A DNA stretch of 64,000 nucleotides from Ga0077555 sp963741565 (GTDB taxonomy: Bacteria > Pseudomonadota > Alphaproteobacteria > Rhizobiales > Hyphomicrobiaceae): assembly GCA_963741565.1 (NCBI GenBank), contig CAVUIK010000016.1:1-64000 (forward strand). The letters run 5' to 3'. Below are positions 43,238 to 52,227 of the stretch, in pieces (position 1 is the stretch's first letter; each line of letters starts with the position of its first letter). The notes under the pieces are model-generated. The model searched no databases. It was given only the letters and a program-made list of their open reading frames with translations, and was not told the origin of the DNA. The translations under genes and the position numbers were made by a program.

Positions 43238-44686
43238 ATGGCAGACGACACCACATTTGACGTCATCGTGATCGGCGCGGGCCCGGGCGGCTACGTGACA
43301 GCCATTCGCGCGGCCCAGCTTGGTTTCAAGACAGCGATCGTCGAGCGCGAGCACCTCGGCGGGATCTGCCTCAACTGGGGGTGCATCCCGACCAAGGCGC
43401 TGTTGCGCTCGGCGGAGATCTATCACTATGCGACGCACGCCAAGGACTATGGCCTGACGCTCACGGGCACGATCACGCCGGATGCCGCCGCGGTGGTGAA
43501 GCGCTCGCGCGGGGTATCGGCGCAACTCAATGGTGGCGTCGGGTTCCTGCTGAAAAAGAACAAGGTCAGCGTCATCTGGGGCGAGGCCGTGATCGAGAGG
43601 CCCGGTGTGGTTGCTGTACGGGCGGCGACGAAACCGGCCGTCCAGCCGCAGAACCCCGTGCCGAAGGGCACGCTTGGGTCCGGGACCTACCAGGCGAAAC
43701 ATATCATCATCGCGACCGGCGCCCGCCCGCGCGTGCTGCCGGGCCTGGAGCCGGACGGAAAACTGGTCTGGACCTACTTCGAGGCGATGGTGCCGGCCGC
43801 GATCCCCAAATCGCTTCTGGTGGTGGGGTCCGGTGCGATCGGCATCGAGTTCGCCTCGTTTTATCGCACGATGGGAGCCGATGTGACCGTCGTCGAGCTG
43901 CTGCCGCAAATCCTTCCCGTGGAAGATCACGAGATCGCAGCCGCCGGCCGCAAGCGCTTCGAAAAGCAGGGCATGAAGATCCTCACCGGCGCCAAGGTGA
44001 CGGCCCTCGAGAAGCGCGCTGACAGCGTCGTCGCCACCATCACGGATGACAAGGGGGGCACGACGCTGGCAGAGTTCGCGCGCGTGATCTCGGCCGTTGG
44101 TGTCGTCGGAAATGTCGAGAACCTCGGCCTCGAACGCTTGGGGCTGCGCATGGAGCGGGGCACGATCGCGACCGACGGGTTTGGGCGCACCAACGTTGCC
44201 GGCGTCTATGCCATCGGCGACGTCGCGGGGCCGCCGATGCTGGCGCACAAGGCCGAGCACGAGGGCGTGATTTGCGTGGAGACCATTAAAGGTTTGCCCA
44301 CCCACGCCATGGACAAGGCGATGATCCCGGGCTGCACCTACTGCCATCCGCAGATCGCAAGTGTCGGCTTGACCGAGGCCAAGGCCAAAGAGCAGGGGCG
44401 GGCCGTAAAGATCGGTCGCTTCCCGTTCCAGGGCAACGGCAAGGCGATTGCGCTCGGCGAGCCCGAGGGCCTCGTCAAGACGATCTTTGACGCCAAGACC
44501 GGGCAGCTCTTGGGCGCGCACATGATCGGTGCCGAAGTGACCGAGCTGATCCAGGGTTATGTCGTCGCGATGAACCTCGAAACAACCGAGGAGGAGTTGA
44601 TCCACGCCGTGTTCCCGCATCCGACGCTCTCCGAGATGATGCACGAGAGCGTGCTCGACGCCTACGGGCGGGTCATTCATATGTAG
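43238..44686 (+). CDS. lpdA: Dihydrolipoamide dehydrogenase (E3)
   Basis: FAD flavoprotein that reoxidises the dihydrolipoyl groups of the pyruvate dehydrogenase complex with NAD. 482 residues from ATG 43238. FAD-binding GAGPGGYVTAIRAAQLG, redox disulfide GGICLNWGCIPTKALL, NAD-binding VVGSGAIGIEFASFY, second FAD motif VYAIGDVAGPPMLAHKAEHE and the C-terminal catalytic His-Glu HAVFPHPTLSEMMHE are all intact. Last gene of the pdh group in the window. Confidence 0.98.
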   Translation: MADDTTFDVIVIGAGPGGYVTAIRAAQLGFKTAIVEREHLGGICLNWGCIPTKALLRSAEIYHYATHAKDYGLTLTGTITPDAAAVVKRSRGVSAQLNGGVGFLLKKNKVSVIWGEAVIERPGVVAVRAATKPAVQPQNPVPKGTLGSGTYQAKHIIIATGARPRVLPGLEPDGKLVWTYFEAMVPAAIPKSLLVVGSGAIGIEFASFYRTMGADVTVVELLPQILPVEDHEIAAAGRKRFEKQGMKILTGAKVTALEKRADSVVATITDDKGGTTLAEFARVISAVGVVGNVENLGLERLGLRMERGTIATDGFGRTNVAGVYAIGDVAGPPMLAHKAEHEGVICVETIKGLPTHAMDKAMIPGCTYCHPQIASVGLTEAKAKEQGRAVKIGRFPFQGNGKAIALGEPEGLVKTIFDAKTGQLLGAHMIGAEVTELIQGYVVAMNLETTEEELIHAVFPHPTLSEMMHESVLDAYGRVIHM

Positions 44687-44715
44687 GCAGATGCATCTTT
44701 GACCGGGAGTGGCTG

Positions 44716-44946
44716 ATGTACTGGCTGACACTGTTCCTATCCATACTCGCAGCGCTGACGGTGGTGGGGCTGGTGGCCGACAAACGTTCGGCGCAGGGCG
44801 ATCCCAATGTGACGCCCGGCCTGTCGCTGCTGCCTGGCGACATCAAGTATGAAAGCGCGGACGGCAAGACGAAAATCTACTTTCCAATTGTGACGTCGAT
44901 CGTCGTCAGTGTGGTGCTGTCGCTGCTGCTGCGGGTCTTCCAGTGA
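44716..44946 (+). CDS. DUF2905-like two-helix membrane protein
   Basis: 76 residues: helix MYWLTLFLSILAALTVVGLV, a loop with the DUF2905 hallmark LLPGDIKYE..DGKTKIYFP, and a second helix IVTSIVVSVVLSLLLRVF. The GDI...F.FP loop between two helices is the family signature; function unknown. It begins 29 bases after lpdA and ends 18 bases before the EamA transporter gene, so the three may be co-transcribed. Confidence 0.75.
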   Translation: MYWLTLFLSILAALTVVGLVADKRSAQGDPNVTPGLSLLPGDIKYESADGKTKIYFPIVTSIVVSVVLSLLLRVFQ

Positions 44947-44964
44947 GGCTGTCCGTGCGGCCCA

Positions 44965-45921
44965 ATGGCGGGCGCCAGCGTGGCCGCTGATCAACCGGGA
45001 TCGAGGCAACCACCGCCAGCGCCTGGCGCGCTCGACACATTCGCCGTCGCACTGATGCTGCTCATGTGCGTGTTCCTGGCGTTGGGTCAGGTCGCTATGA
45101 AGGTCGCCAATGCCGGCATTTCGCCAATCCTGCAGGCGAGCCTGAGGTCGTTTGCGGCCGCTGCACTCCTCGGAACGTTCGCGGCGATTCGGGGCGTACC
45201 GCTGTTCAAGCGGGATGGAACAGGGCAGGCGGCGCTGCTGGCGGCGGCCTTTTTCGCGCTGGAGTTCGCGTTCCTCTATCCCGGTCTCGAGCGGACCACC
45301 GTCGCCCACGCGGTGGTGCTGCTCTACACGTCGCCGTTCGTGGTGGCGGTTGGCGCGCATTTCCTCATTCCGGGGGATCGGCTGACGATCGCGAAGATCG
45401 CGGGCCTCATCCTGGCCTTTGCCGGTGTGGCGGTTGTGATGCTCGGCCGCGAGCCCGTGCAAGGGGCGGGTATCTCGCTGCCGACGCTCGCCGGTGATCT
45501 TCTGTGCCTCGCGGGCGCCTTCGCCTGGGGCTTCCTGACCCTCACCATCCGCGCGACCCGCCTCGCCCAGGTGTCGCCCGAGCGCGTGACGTTTGGGCTT
45601 TTGGCGCTCTCTGGCCCGATGTTGCTTGTGCTCTCTCTGGCGCTGGGCGAGCCGGGAATCACAAATCTGACGCGCACCGTCTTGCACGCGTTTGCGTTCA
45701 CGGTGGTATTCGTCGGGTTCGTCGTGTTCACGACGACGAATTGGCTGCTGACCCGCTATCCCGCGTCGAAGGTGATGGCGTTCATGCTGTTGACGCCCGT
45801 ACTCGGCGTTCTTGCCGGACACGTGATCCTCGGAGAAGCGCTGAGCCCGAACCTGATCGTCGGGCTCGCCCTGGTGCTTGCGGGACTGGCGCTCGTCAAC
45901 CGGCGCGTGACAAAGCCTTGA
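44965..45921 (+). CDS. DMT-superfamily (EamA) transporter
   Basis: 318-residue inner-membrane protein with about ten hydrophobic helices in two EamA repeats. The first repeat holds GQVAMKVANAGISPILQASL, the second GDLLCLAGAFAWGFLTLTIR and later PASKVMAFMLLTPVLGVLAG followed by GEALSPNLIVGLALVLAG, typical of the RhaT/EamA permeases that export amino acids or metabolites. The substrate is unknown. It ends about 30 bases before the RNase P RNA gene. Confidence 0.88.
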   Translation: MAGASVAADQPGSRQPPPAPGALDTFAVALMLLMCVFLALGQVAMKVANAGISPILQASLRSFAAAALLGTFAAIRGVPLFKRDGTGQAALLAAAFFALEFAFLYPGLERTTVAHAVVLLYTSPFVVAVGAHFLIPGDRLTIAKIAGLILAFAGVAVVMLGREPVQGAGISLPTLAGDLLCLAGAFAWGFLTLTIRATRLAQVSPERVTFGLLALSGPMLLVLSLALGEPGITNLTRTVLHAFAFTVVFVGFVVFTTTNWLLTRYPASKVMAFMLLTPVLGVLAGHVILGEALSPNLIVGLALVLAGLALVNRRVTKP

Positions 45922-45950
45922 CGACGAGCGCGAGTGCCCCCTTATTCGCC

Positions 45951-46353
45951 GCACCAGTCGGCCGGGCGGTCGCTGCACGGGCTCAGCAATGGGCCACGGC
46001 AGAGGAAAGTCCGGGCTCCATGGATGAACGGTGGCGGCTAACGGCCGCCGGGGGCAACCCCAGAGACAGTGCCACAGAAATGATACCGCCGACGGGACCT
46101 CGGTTCCGGGTAAGGGTGAAATGGTGCGGTAAGAGCGCACCGCGGCTCCGGCAACGGCGCTGGCATGGCAAACCTCACCGGGAGCAAGACCAAATAGGGG
46201 TGGCCGGCAGCGCGGCAACGCGGCTGCAAACCTTCATCCAGGCTGCCGCCCGGGTTGGTTGCTCGAGGCGCCCGGCAACGGGCGCCCCAGAGGAATGGCC
46301 GTCGCGGGGGCGCAAGTCCTCAGACAGAACCCGGCTTACAGGCCGGCTGGTGA
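45951..46353 (+). ncRNA. rnpB: RNase P RNA (class A)
   Basis: Catalytic RNA that matures tRNA 5' ends. Conserved blocks occur in order: GAGGAAAGTCCGGGCTCC (46002-46019), AGACAGTGCCACAGAAA (about 46064-46080), GGTAAGGGTGAAATGGTGCG with GTAAGAGCGCACCG, AGACCAAATAGGGG (about 46188-46201), and the 3' part AGAACCCGGCTTACAGGCCG. The 5' end ACCAGTCGG pairs with 3' CCGGCTGGT to form helix P1, which fixes the ends to within a few bases. The length of about 400 nt fits alphaproteobacterial RNase P RNA. Confidence 0.96.
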
Positions 46354-46372
46354 TTTTCTGCGGACGGTTCGC

Positions 46373-46756
46373 TCACTCCTTCACGGCCTCGCCTTCGATC
46401 TCGACCATGTAGTCGGGGCTGGCGAGCCCCGCGATCTGGACGTAGGTGGCGGCCGGCGCATTGCCAGCGAGCGCCTTTTCGCGGCCGCGCCGGAATTCCT
46501 GCAAGGCGGGCTTGGTCACGTAGACGATAACTTTGATCACATGCGCGGGTGTGAAGCCGGCCGCAGCGAGAACGGCGAGGAAATTGTCCCAGGCTTGCGT
46601 CATCTGGCCGTCGAGGCCGGCGACCGTGCTGCCGTCGGGCTTCACGCCGACCTGGCCGGAAATCACCAGCCGTTCGGCGCCGGCCTTGTGCACGATGCCT
46701 TGCGAGTAGTTGGACGCGGGCTTCGGGAAGTGGGGAGGATTGATCGGCTTCGCCAT
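46373..46756 (-). CDS. RidA-family (YjgF/UK114) protein
   Basis: 127-residue trimeric-fold protein. True RidA deaminates reactive enamines and imines from PLP enzymes. Family marks are NYSQGIVHKAGAERLVISGQ, GQMTQAWDNFLAVLAAAGF, VIKVIVYVTKPALQEF and a C-terminal ASPDYMVEIEGEAVKE with the Glu of the active site. The usual RidA Arg (in YVADPR/ R-P-A-R context) is not seen; the segment reads AGNAPAATYVQIAGL, so it belongs to a divergent subgroup and true deaminase activity is uncertain. It follows rnpB tail to tail and lies in the same direction as the SDR gene upstream. Confidence 0.85.
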   Translation of the reverse strand: MAKPINPPHFPKPASNYSQGIVHKAGAERLVISGQVGVKPDGSTVAGLDGQMTQAWDNFLAVLAAAGFTPAHVIKVIVYVTKPALQEFRRGREKALAGNAPAATYVQIAGLASPDYMVEIEGEAVKE

Positions 46757-46790
46757 GGTGGCTCTCCGGTTCGGGGTGGGTTCGTGTGCG

Positions 46791-47558
46791 CTACATCGCC
46801 GTCATGCCACCATCGACGAACAGCATCGAGCCGGTGACGTAGGATGCCTCGTTTGAGGCCAGGAACAGGATGCAGGCCGCCACCTCCTCGGAGGTGCCCG
46901 GCCGCTTCATCATCGTGCGGGTGGCGGCATCGCTATTGTACTGCTCAACGGTTTGGCCGGCGGCCTTGATGCGGCGGTCGTGGAACGGCGTGAAGATGGG
47001 GCCGGGACAGACCGCATTGACGCGGATGCCTTCGGGTGAGTGATCCATCGCCAAGGCGCGCGTGAGCCCGGCGATGGCGGCTTTGGTTGTGTCGTACTGC
47101 AGCGTGCCGCCGCCAGCCGTGATGGAGCGCACCGAGGCCAGGTTGACGATCGCCCCGCCGCCGGCGCGGCGCATTGCGGGGATCGCGCCCTTGGCGCAGA
47201 AGGCGAAGCTTTTGAGGTTCACGCCGAGGATTTGGTCCCAGCTCTCTGCGCTGGCGTCGACGACGGTCTGATAGAGGCGGATGCCGGCGTTGTTGACGAG
47301 AATGTTGAGCTGGCCGAACTGATCCGTCGCGCGCTGGATGAAGGCGAGGGCTTTCGCTTCTTGCGCGACATCGGCTTCGACGAAGACGGCCTTGCCGCCG
47401 GCGGCCGCGATCTCGGCCGCAACCCGCTGGCCGCGCTCGGCATCGCGATCGGCGAAGGCGACCTGGGCACCTTCGGCGACAAAGCGCCGGACCGTGGCCT
47501 CGCCGATCCCGGACGCGCCACCCGTCACTGCTGCGACCTTGCCGCTGAGTTGTCCCAT
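46791..47558 (-). CDS. SDR-family NAD(P)-dependent oxidoreductase
   Basis: 255 residues from ATG 47558 (MGQLSGKVAAVTGGASGIGE). Rossmann glycine motif TGGASGIG, NNAG in LVNNAGIRLYQ, catalytic Ser in NLASVRS and YDTTK as the catalytic Tyr-Lys pair, then VNAVCPGPIFTPF and the C-terminal SYVTGSMLFVDGG. The acidic residue after the second strand (AFADRDAERG) favours NAD over NADP. Substrate unknown. Probably in one operon with the RidA-like gene 34 bases downstream. Confidence 0.92.
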   Translation of the reverse strand: MGQLSGKVAAVTGGASGIGEATVRRFVAEGAQVAFADRDAERGQRVAAEIAAAGGKAVFVEADVAQEAKALAFIQRATDQFGQLNILVNNAGIRLYQTVVDASAESWDQILGVNLKSFAFCAKGAIPAMRRAGGGAIVNLASVRSITAGGGTLQYDTTKAAIAGLTRALAMDHSPEGIRVNAVCPGPIFTPFHDRRIKAAGQTVEQYNSDAATRTMMKRPGTSEEVAACILFLASNEASYVTGSMLFVDGGMTAM

Positions 47559-47704
47559 CGCTGCCGTCCTCTCGCTGGTTTTGATGCAGCGTAGGGCGGC
47601 CACGCGCCTATAGCAATCAGCCGGTGTGCCCGCAAAACGCGGTCAGGCGCGGCCACACAGTCCGAGGCCCCGCGGACACCCCGACGTGTCCCGGTGCTGT
47701 CGCG

Positions 47705-48494
47705 TCAGCTTGCGCGGCTCGATCCGCCAGCCAGAGTCGCACCTGGATGCGGGAACTGCAGCACCAGCATGTCGAGGCCACTGTCGCCGGCTATGCGCGG
47801 TCAGCGATGGTTCGTCGGACGTAATGTAGAGCGTAGACAGGCGATCGAGGTGTTGCCCGTCGTGCGCCAAGTGGCCCTGCATCACGATCAAATACTGGCC
47901 GCCGCCACCGGCGGGCTCGGGCAGGACGTGGGCCTGGTTGGGGCCGAGCCGCAGCATCCAGGCGGCGAGGCCATCCGGCTCGCAGTCGAAGACGGGTTCG
48001 AACGCAGCGGTGGCGCGGGCCCGGCGCTCCGTCTCGCCGGTTTCGGCGATACCACCTTTGATGCGCGTGCGTTGTCCGCCTTTTCGGAGCATGTCACGGG
48101 AGGCCGGCAGGTACTTGGCGCCAGGGTCCCAGCGTTGGCGCAGCGTGAAGTAGCGGACGCCTTGATCGCCGGCGACGATCGGGCCGTAGGGCGTGTGCCC
48201 ATTGGCGTACTGGACCGTGATCGGTGCTGCCGGAAAGGCACCCATGCGACCGTTGCCGCCGACGAAGACCTGGAACTGGTTGGGCTCGTGAAAATGGGCT
48301 GGCGTCACCGCGTTGGGAGGCTGGTCGACAAGAAAGCCCTGCGGCAGCCCATTGTCGTTGACCTCGTTGCCGGCGACATAGTGGCCTTTCTTTGGTGCGG
48401 CGCCCACGTAGGCGCTCAGCGTGTAGTCGCGACCGTTGACGTGAACCTGTCGTTGCTGGGCGGCAGCATCGTTGGCCGAAGTGACGAGTAGCAT
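47705..48494 (-). CDS. Cupin-like protein, frameshifted near the 3' end
   Basis: Beta-barrel protein without recognised activity, starting at ATG 48494 with a CGGAGG ribosome site. A cupin-type motif PAHFHEPNQFQVFVGGNGRM gives possible metal ligands, and a second module has GGGQYLIVMQGHL. The frame goes wrong after EPSLTAH; after removing one base at 47790-47793 it continues AGDSGLDMLVLQFPHPGATL to GGSSRAS and stops at 47705, 262 residues. In the uncorrected frame the tail is Arg-rich nonsense to 47643. The two-module layout suggests a bicupin. Confidence 0.75.
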
Positions 48495-48756
48495 GCCGAA
48501 CCTCCGGGTATCGCGTGCGTGCGACGACGCCGAGATTAGCCAACCCCGGTTGTGGCGGTCAACGTAATGTCGCCGGGTGGGGCGTGCCTGGGATGATCAG
48601 TTAACAAGTCCTTAGGGATCTCCGGCACAATCAGATGAAAATTAGGGGAGAATTCACGACGCTAGACGATCGGCTGCCACCATTCGATCGAAGCAATAAA
48701 CCATTTTCAATTTGCAGCCTAAAGTCGTGTCACAAAAAAATAACGGGGCTTGTCAA

Positions 48757-49530
48757 ATGACAATTCGAGGTGTTTGCGCGGCTGCTCTCGCGGTCATGTG
48801 CGCATGCGCGGGTTCACCGCCAGCAGCCAAGTCCGCCGATCGCGGCAATGGACGCGCCCTGAAAGCGCAGACGGAGCGCATTGGGGAGGTTGTGGACACT
48901 GGCGATCCGTTCGAGGCGTCCGGCAGCATCGGTGACAACCACGTCCTGGTGAAGGCCGCCTTGGCAGCCTATCCCAACCACGACATCATCGTCTGTCTGG
49001 CGGGCTGCCTTGGTCGCGCAGGCACGGTGGTCTATGCGAAGGCCAAGACGGGTGCCGCATCGACTGTTGCGCAGGCTCCATCGGCCAACCCGTCGACGGT
49101 CGGCTCCGTTACCTTAACGGCTGCGACCGACGCGGAGGTATGTCTGACGGACTGCGACGGGGTGGCCGGAGATGCGCACGTCCAAAGCCAGCGCGTGGTC
49201 TGGATCAGTGGTCCGGCCAGTGACGATCTGGAGGCTGCGCTGCGCGCCATGGTCAATCGGCTCGGCGAACGCGGGGATGGAGAGCGAAGGGGCATGCGCG
49301 CCTGGGTCAGTGCCAGAGCGGCGGACCATCTCGAGGCGCGGTCGGAACGAGCAGCAGCACAAGGTAGGTGGCGCGTCAGCCCGCCATCACCTTCTTCACG
49401 GCAGCTGAGATCTTGTGACGTATGGCGTGGAAGCCTTTCGAGCCTTCGCTCGTCATCCAGTTCATCTGCAGCGAGCGGCGCGGGCCGTCGAACGGATGAT
49501 GCCCGTGCCATGACGTGCCCGAGCGCTTGA
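48757..49530 (+). CDS. Exported hypothetical protein (3' end uncertain)
   Basis: From ATG 48757 the product begins with a signal-type segment MTIRGVCAAALAVMCACAGS (possible lipobox VMCAC), followed by a body with GDPFEASGSIGDNHVLVKAA, HDIIVCLAGCLGRAGTVVYA and a similar TDAEVCLTDCDGVAGDAHVQ, two CxxxC/CxxxDC-like elements that look like a repeat. The first 190 residues look genuinely coding. The last 60, from about 49340, run antisense through the next gene and are Ser/Arg-rich, so the true stop may have been lost; a +1 frame would end at 49408. No family recognised. Confidence 0.5.
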   Translation: MTIRGVCAAALAVMCACAGSPPAAKSADRGNGRALKAQTERIGEVVDTGDPFEASGSIGDNHVLVKAALAAYPNHDIIVCLAGCLGRAGTVVYAKAKTGAASTVAQAPSANPSTVGSVTLTAATDAEVCLTDCDGVAGDAHVQSQRVVWISGPASDDLEAALRAMVNRLGERGDGERRGMRAWVSARAADHLEARSERAAAQGRWRVSPPSPSSRQLRSCDVWRGSLSSLRSSSSSSAASGAGRRTDDARAMTCPSA

Positions 49531-49996
49531 AGACAAGCAACGTGCCGTTGTCAGGCGGCACCTCGGCGACAAAATCGTCGACGTTGTGGCCGTTCTTCAG
49601 AATGCGCAGGCGGCCGCCCGGCTGTTGCCAGTTCTCGTTGAGATAGAGCAGCACGGTGATGATCTTGTCTTTCGAGTCCGTGTGAATCTGGCCGTCCTTG
49701 GCGCGCGTATAGCCGCGTAGCGAGTACATTTTGGGGCGACCCTGGATGTCGACGCCGAACCGTTCGGCAATGAGGCGCTCGAACTCGGGGCTGTCGAGTT
49801 CATCGATCACCTCCTTGATCGTCATTCCGGCATCGAGGCTTTCGATCGGATAGCTGCCGCCCTTCTCGATGTTGGGATAGGTGGCATTGATGCGGGCCAC
49901 GCTCGCTGCCGGCAGGAAAGCGGGCACGATCGTGTACATGTAAGGGCTTGTCTCCACTTTTGCGGCTCTGAGCTTTGCCAGATCGAGATGCGCCAT
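49376..49996 (-). CDS. 2-oxoglutarate/Fe(II)-dependent oxygenase-like protein
   Basis: 206-residue double-stranded beta-helix protein. Iron ligands are visible: His-x-Asp in GQIHTDSKDKIITVLLYLNE and the distal His in SGTSWHGHHPFDGPRRSLQM, with the Arg in GPRRSLQMNW in place to bind 2-oxoglutarate. Family members hydroxylate amino-acid side chains or small metabolites. It lies downstream of the ELM1-like gene on the same strand. The substrate is unknown. Confidence 0.85.
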   Translation of the reverse strand: MAHLDLAKLRAAKVETSPYMYTIVPAFLPAASVARINATYPNIEKGGSYPIESLDAGMTIKEVIDELDSPEFERLIAERFGVDIQGRPKMYSLRGYTRAKDGQIHTDSKDKIITVLLYLNENWQQPGGRLRILKNGHNVDDFVAEVPPDNGTLLVFKRSGTSWHGHHPFDGPRRSLQMNWMTSEGSKGFHAIRHKISAAVKKVMAG

Positions 49997-51044
49997 GGCA
50001 GATCTCCCAAGGTCGGTTTATCGCGTTGTCGTGGCCGCCGCCGGTTAGCCCCGGCACCAAGTCCCGCCGCCGTTGCCAACGCCGCGTGATTTCGCGCGCA
50101 ATGAGCGCGGCCGAATCGAGCGGTTCATAGGTCCAAGCCTCTAGACTTTTAACCTCGTTCGGTAGCGATCGTGTGGCGCCATACCGCCGCAGCGCCGCAT
50201 GAAAGCGGCTGAATTTGGCGCTGCCGCCGGACGGCTCGAACACCCAGACAGGCCGGCCCGTCGATAGCGGCTCGCCGGTCATGTTGACACTGTCGCCGGT
50301 GACGACGAAAGCATCGGCATGGGCGAGAAAGGCGGGATAAGGGTTCGCGCCGGTCCCGTCCCAGATGAACGATGGGCTGCTGGCGACGGCCTGTCGGACA
50401 CCCTCCAGCAGGGAGGCATGGGTCCGCCGGGACGGAGTGACCAGGAAACTCGCACCGAGCCGGGCCATCGAGGCGATAGCGGACACCAGGCGCTGGTCGT
50501 CCGCAACCGTGAACTTGTAGACGGCGTTAGGTCCCCCGAGGACGACAGCGATGCGCGGATGGGGAAGGCCGGCGAGCCAGTCGGGTTGGTGGGCTTTGAG
50601 GCCAGTCAAACGCTCGGCTGAGAAGCTGTGTGGCGCCGTCAGCGTGGTCATGATGTTGGCGCCACGGCGCTTGTCGTGCTCCGGGACCCAGATGAGGTCG
50701 GCGGTGTTGGTGCTGGTTCTCGGATCCTGCAGGACGACCGTGTAGGTCGCCATGCCGGCTTTACGCCGGAGGGCCCGTATATAGGGGATCGACAGGCGGC
50801 CGGTGGCGATGGCGATCGCCGGCCACGGCGGCGCGAACAGGCTACCGGCGCGACCAAACCGGGTTGCGGGGTCCGGTGGTCCCCAAGGTGCCGACAGCTT
50901 CCAGAGGCCGCGAGGGGCCACTTGCTTGTGGGACCAGTCGAGCCCCAAAGCATCGGCGACGCCTTTGACCTGCACCTGCATGCCGATCTTGTCGTCGGTG
51001 ATCAGCCAGGCCGTCAGGCCTTCTAAGGGTTGCCCGGTCCCCAT
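49800..51044 (-). CDS. Mitochondrial-fission-ELM1-family protein (GT-B-like)
   Basis: Begins at ATG 51044 (MGTGQPLEGLTAWLITDDKI) with the ELM1 family pattern: VQVKGVADALGLDW, PWPAIAIATGRLSIPYIRAL, VVLQDPRTSTNTADLIWVPE, RIAVVLGGPNAVYKFTVADD, FLVTPSRRTH and the C-terminal FVVTGDSVNMTGEPLSTGRP. This bacterial family has a glycosyltransferase-like fold and is often beside cell-envelope genes. As read, the frame continues 197 bases into the 2OG-oxygenase gene with a nonsense tail. One base inserted near the end would instead lead to the stop at 50045, a natural end 48 bases before that gene, so the C-terminus is doubtful. Confidence 0.8.
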   Translation of the reverse strand: MGTGQPLEGLTAWLITDDKIGMQVQVKGVADALGLDWSHKQVAPRGLWKLSAPWGPPDPATRFGRAGSLFAPPWPAIAIATGRLSIPYIRALRRKAGMATYTVVLQDPRTSTNTADLIWVPEHDKRRGANIMTTLTAPHSFSAERLTGLKAHQPDWLAGLPHPRIAVVLGGPNAVYKFTVADDQRLVSAIASMARLGASFLVTPSRRTHASLLEGVRQAVASSPSFIWDGTGANPYPAFLAHADAFVVTGDSVNMTGEPLSTGRPVWVFEPSGGSAKFSRFHAALRRYGATRSLPNEVKSLEAWTYEPLDSAALIAREITRRWQRRRDLVPGLTGGGHDNAINRPWEICHGASRSGKAQSRKSGDKPLHVHDRARFPAGSERGPHQCHLSQHREGRQLSDRKPRCRNDDQGGDR

Positions 51045-51158
51045 CAATCCCTCGTGGCAGTTCAATCAACTCGCACCTGCGCAATAATCTTGCGCTGTGC
51101 TCGCCTTGAACGTAATGCAATGGCGATCCGCACTGTAACGCAAAGAGGCTTGTTTCCG

Positions 51159-51635
51159 ATGCGCATTCGGCTCGATGCAACAGACTGGCGCATCCTCAAG
51201 GAACTGCAAGCAGACGGCCGCCTCACCAATGTTGCGCTTTCCGCACGTGTCGGCCTGTCGCCGCCGCCCTGTTTGCGGCGTGTGCAGGCACTGGAGCGGG
51301 CAGGCTTCGTGCGCGGCTACCATGCGGCCCTTGACGAGCGCATGCTGGGCTTCGAGGTCATCGCCTTCGCCATGGTGACGTTGCGTGCCCAAGGCGAGCC
51401 GGAACTGCGCGACTTCGAAAACCAGATTCTCAAGTGGCCTCTCGTGCGCGAGGCGTACATGCTGGCTGGCGACGCCGATTTCATCCTGAAGTGCGTTGCA
51501 TCGGATATGACGCGGTTCCAAGATTTCGTTCTGCGCGAGCTGGCGGCGCTGCCCAATGTCGCCAGCGTGAAGACCACGTTGGTGTTGCGCAGCGTCAAAT
51601 TCGAGCCGGGTGTGCCCGTCGATGCGCTGGAATAG
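51159..51635 (+). CDS. Lrp/AsnC-family transcriptional regulator
   Basis: DNA-binding regulator, 158 residues from ATG 51159 (MRIRLDATDWRILKELQADG); ATG 51120 is an alternative. Helix-turn-helix in LTNVALSARVGLSPPPCLRR, followed by the RAM effector-binding domain (GFEVIAFAMVTLRAQ, VREAYMLAGDADFILKCVAS, and LPNVASVKTTLVLRSVKF). Such proteins sense amino acids and control transport or metabolism genes. It is divergent from the ELM1-like gene (about 115 bases between starts) and convergent with greA (10 bases between stops). Confidence 0.93.
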   Translation: MRIRLDATDWRILKELQADGRLTNVALSARVGLSPPPCLRRVQALERAGFVRGYHAALDERMLGFEVIAFAMVTLRAQGEPELRDFENQILKWPLVREAYMLAGDADFILKCVASDMTRFQDFVLRELAALPNVASVKTTLVLRSVKFEPGVPVDALE

Positions 51636-51644
51636 CCGACGGAC

Positions 51645-52118
51645 CTACTTCCACTCGATCTTCAAGAGTTCATAGCTGCGCGAGCCCTTGGGCGTCGTGA
51701 CTTCGGCAGATTCGCCCTTGGATTTACCGATGAGCGCGCGCGCAATCGGGCTCGAGATCGAGATCTTGCCGTCACGGACGTTGGCTTCGAGATCGCCGAC
51801 GATCTTGTACTTCACCTTGTCGCCGGAATCTTCGTCCGTCAGAGTCACGGTCGCGCCGAATTTGACGGTATCTCCTGAAAGCTTGGTCGTATCGATGACT
51901 TCGGCACGCGAGAGCTTGTCCTCAAGGTCCATGACTCTGGCCTCGTTCATGCCCTGCGCTTCCTTTGCCGAATGGTATTCGGCGTTTTCCGACAGATCGC
52001 CGTGCGCGCGCGCCTCCGAGATGGCTTGAATGATGCGCGGACGCTCCTCGCCCTTGAGCCGCTGCAACTCGGTCTCCAGTTTCCGGAAGCCCTCAACGGT
52101 CATCGGGACCTTTTCCAT
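51645..52118 (-). CDS. greA: Transcription elongation factor GreA
   Basis: Stimulates RNA polymerase to cleave backtracked transcripts. 157 residues from ATG 52118 (MEKVPMTVEGFRKLETELQR); ATG 52124 is an alternative. The N-terminal coiled-coil hairpin contains the acidic tip (DLSENAEYHSAKEAQG), and the C-terminal FKBP-like domain ends with PIARALIGKSKGESAEVTTP and YELLKIEW. Typical gene order: in alphaproteobacteria greA often lies immediately downstream of carB, as here. Confidence 0.97.
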   Translation of the reverse strand: MEKVPMTVEGFRKLETELQRLKGEERPRIIQAISEARAHGDLSENAEYHSAKEAQGMNEARVMDLEDKLSRAEVIDTTKLSGDTVKFGATVTLTDEDSGDKVKYKIVGDLEANVRDGKISISSPIARALIGKSKGESAEVTTPKGSRSYELLKIEWK

Positions 52119-52227
52119 CGCCATCGTCCAAATCTCCACGTCGGCGAGCCATGTGGTCGCGCCTTGATTGGCAGTCTCACTCAGGTTTCGGGATTTGACC
52201 AGCCCCTTGCCCACAGGCTGAGCAAGC

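Noticed and set aside
42812..44731. 639-residue minus-strand open frame
   Set aside because: Antisense to lpdA; long shadows are expected in GC-rich genes, and the product has an implausible His/Arg/Asp composition.
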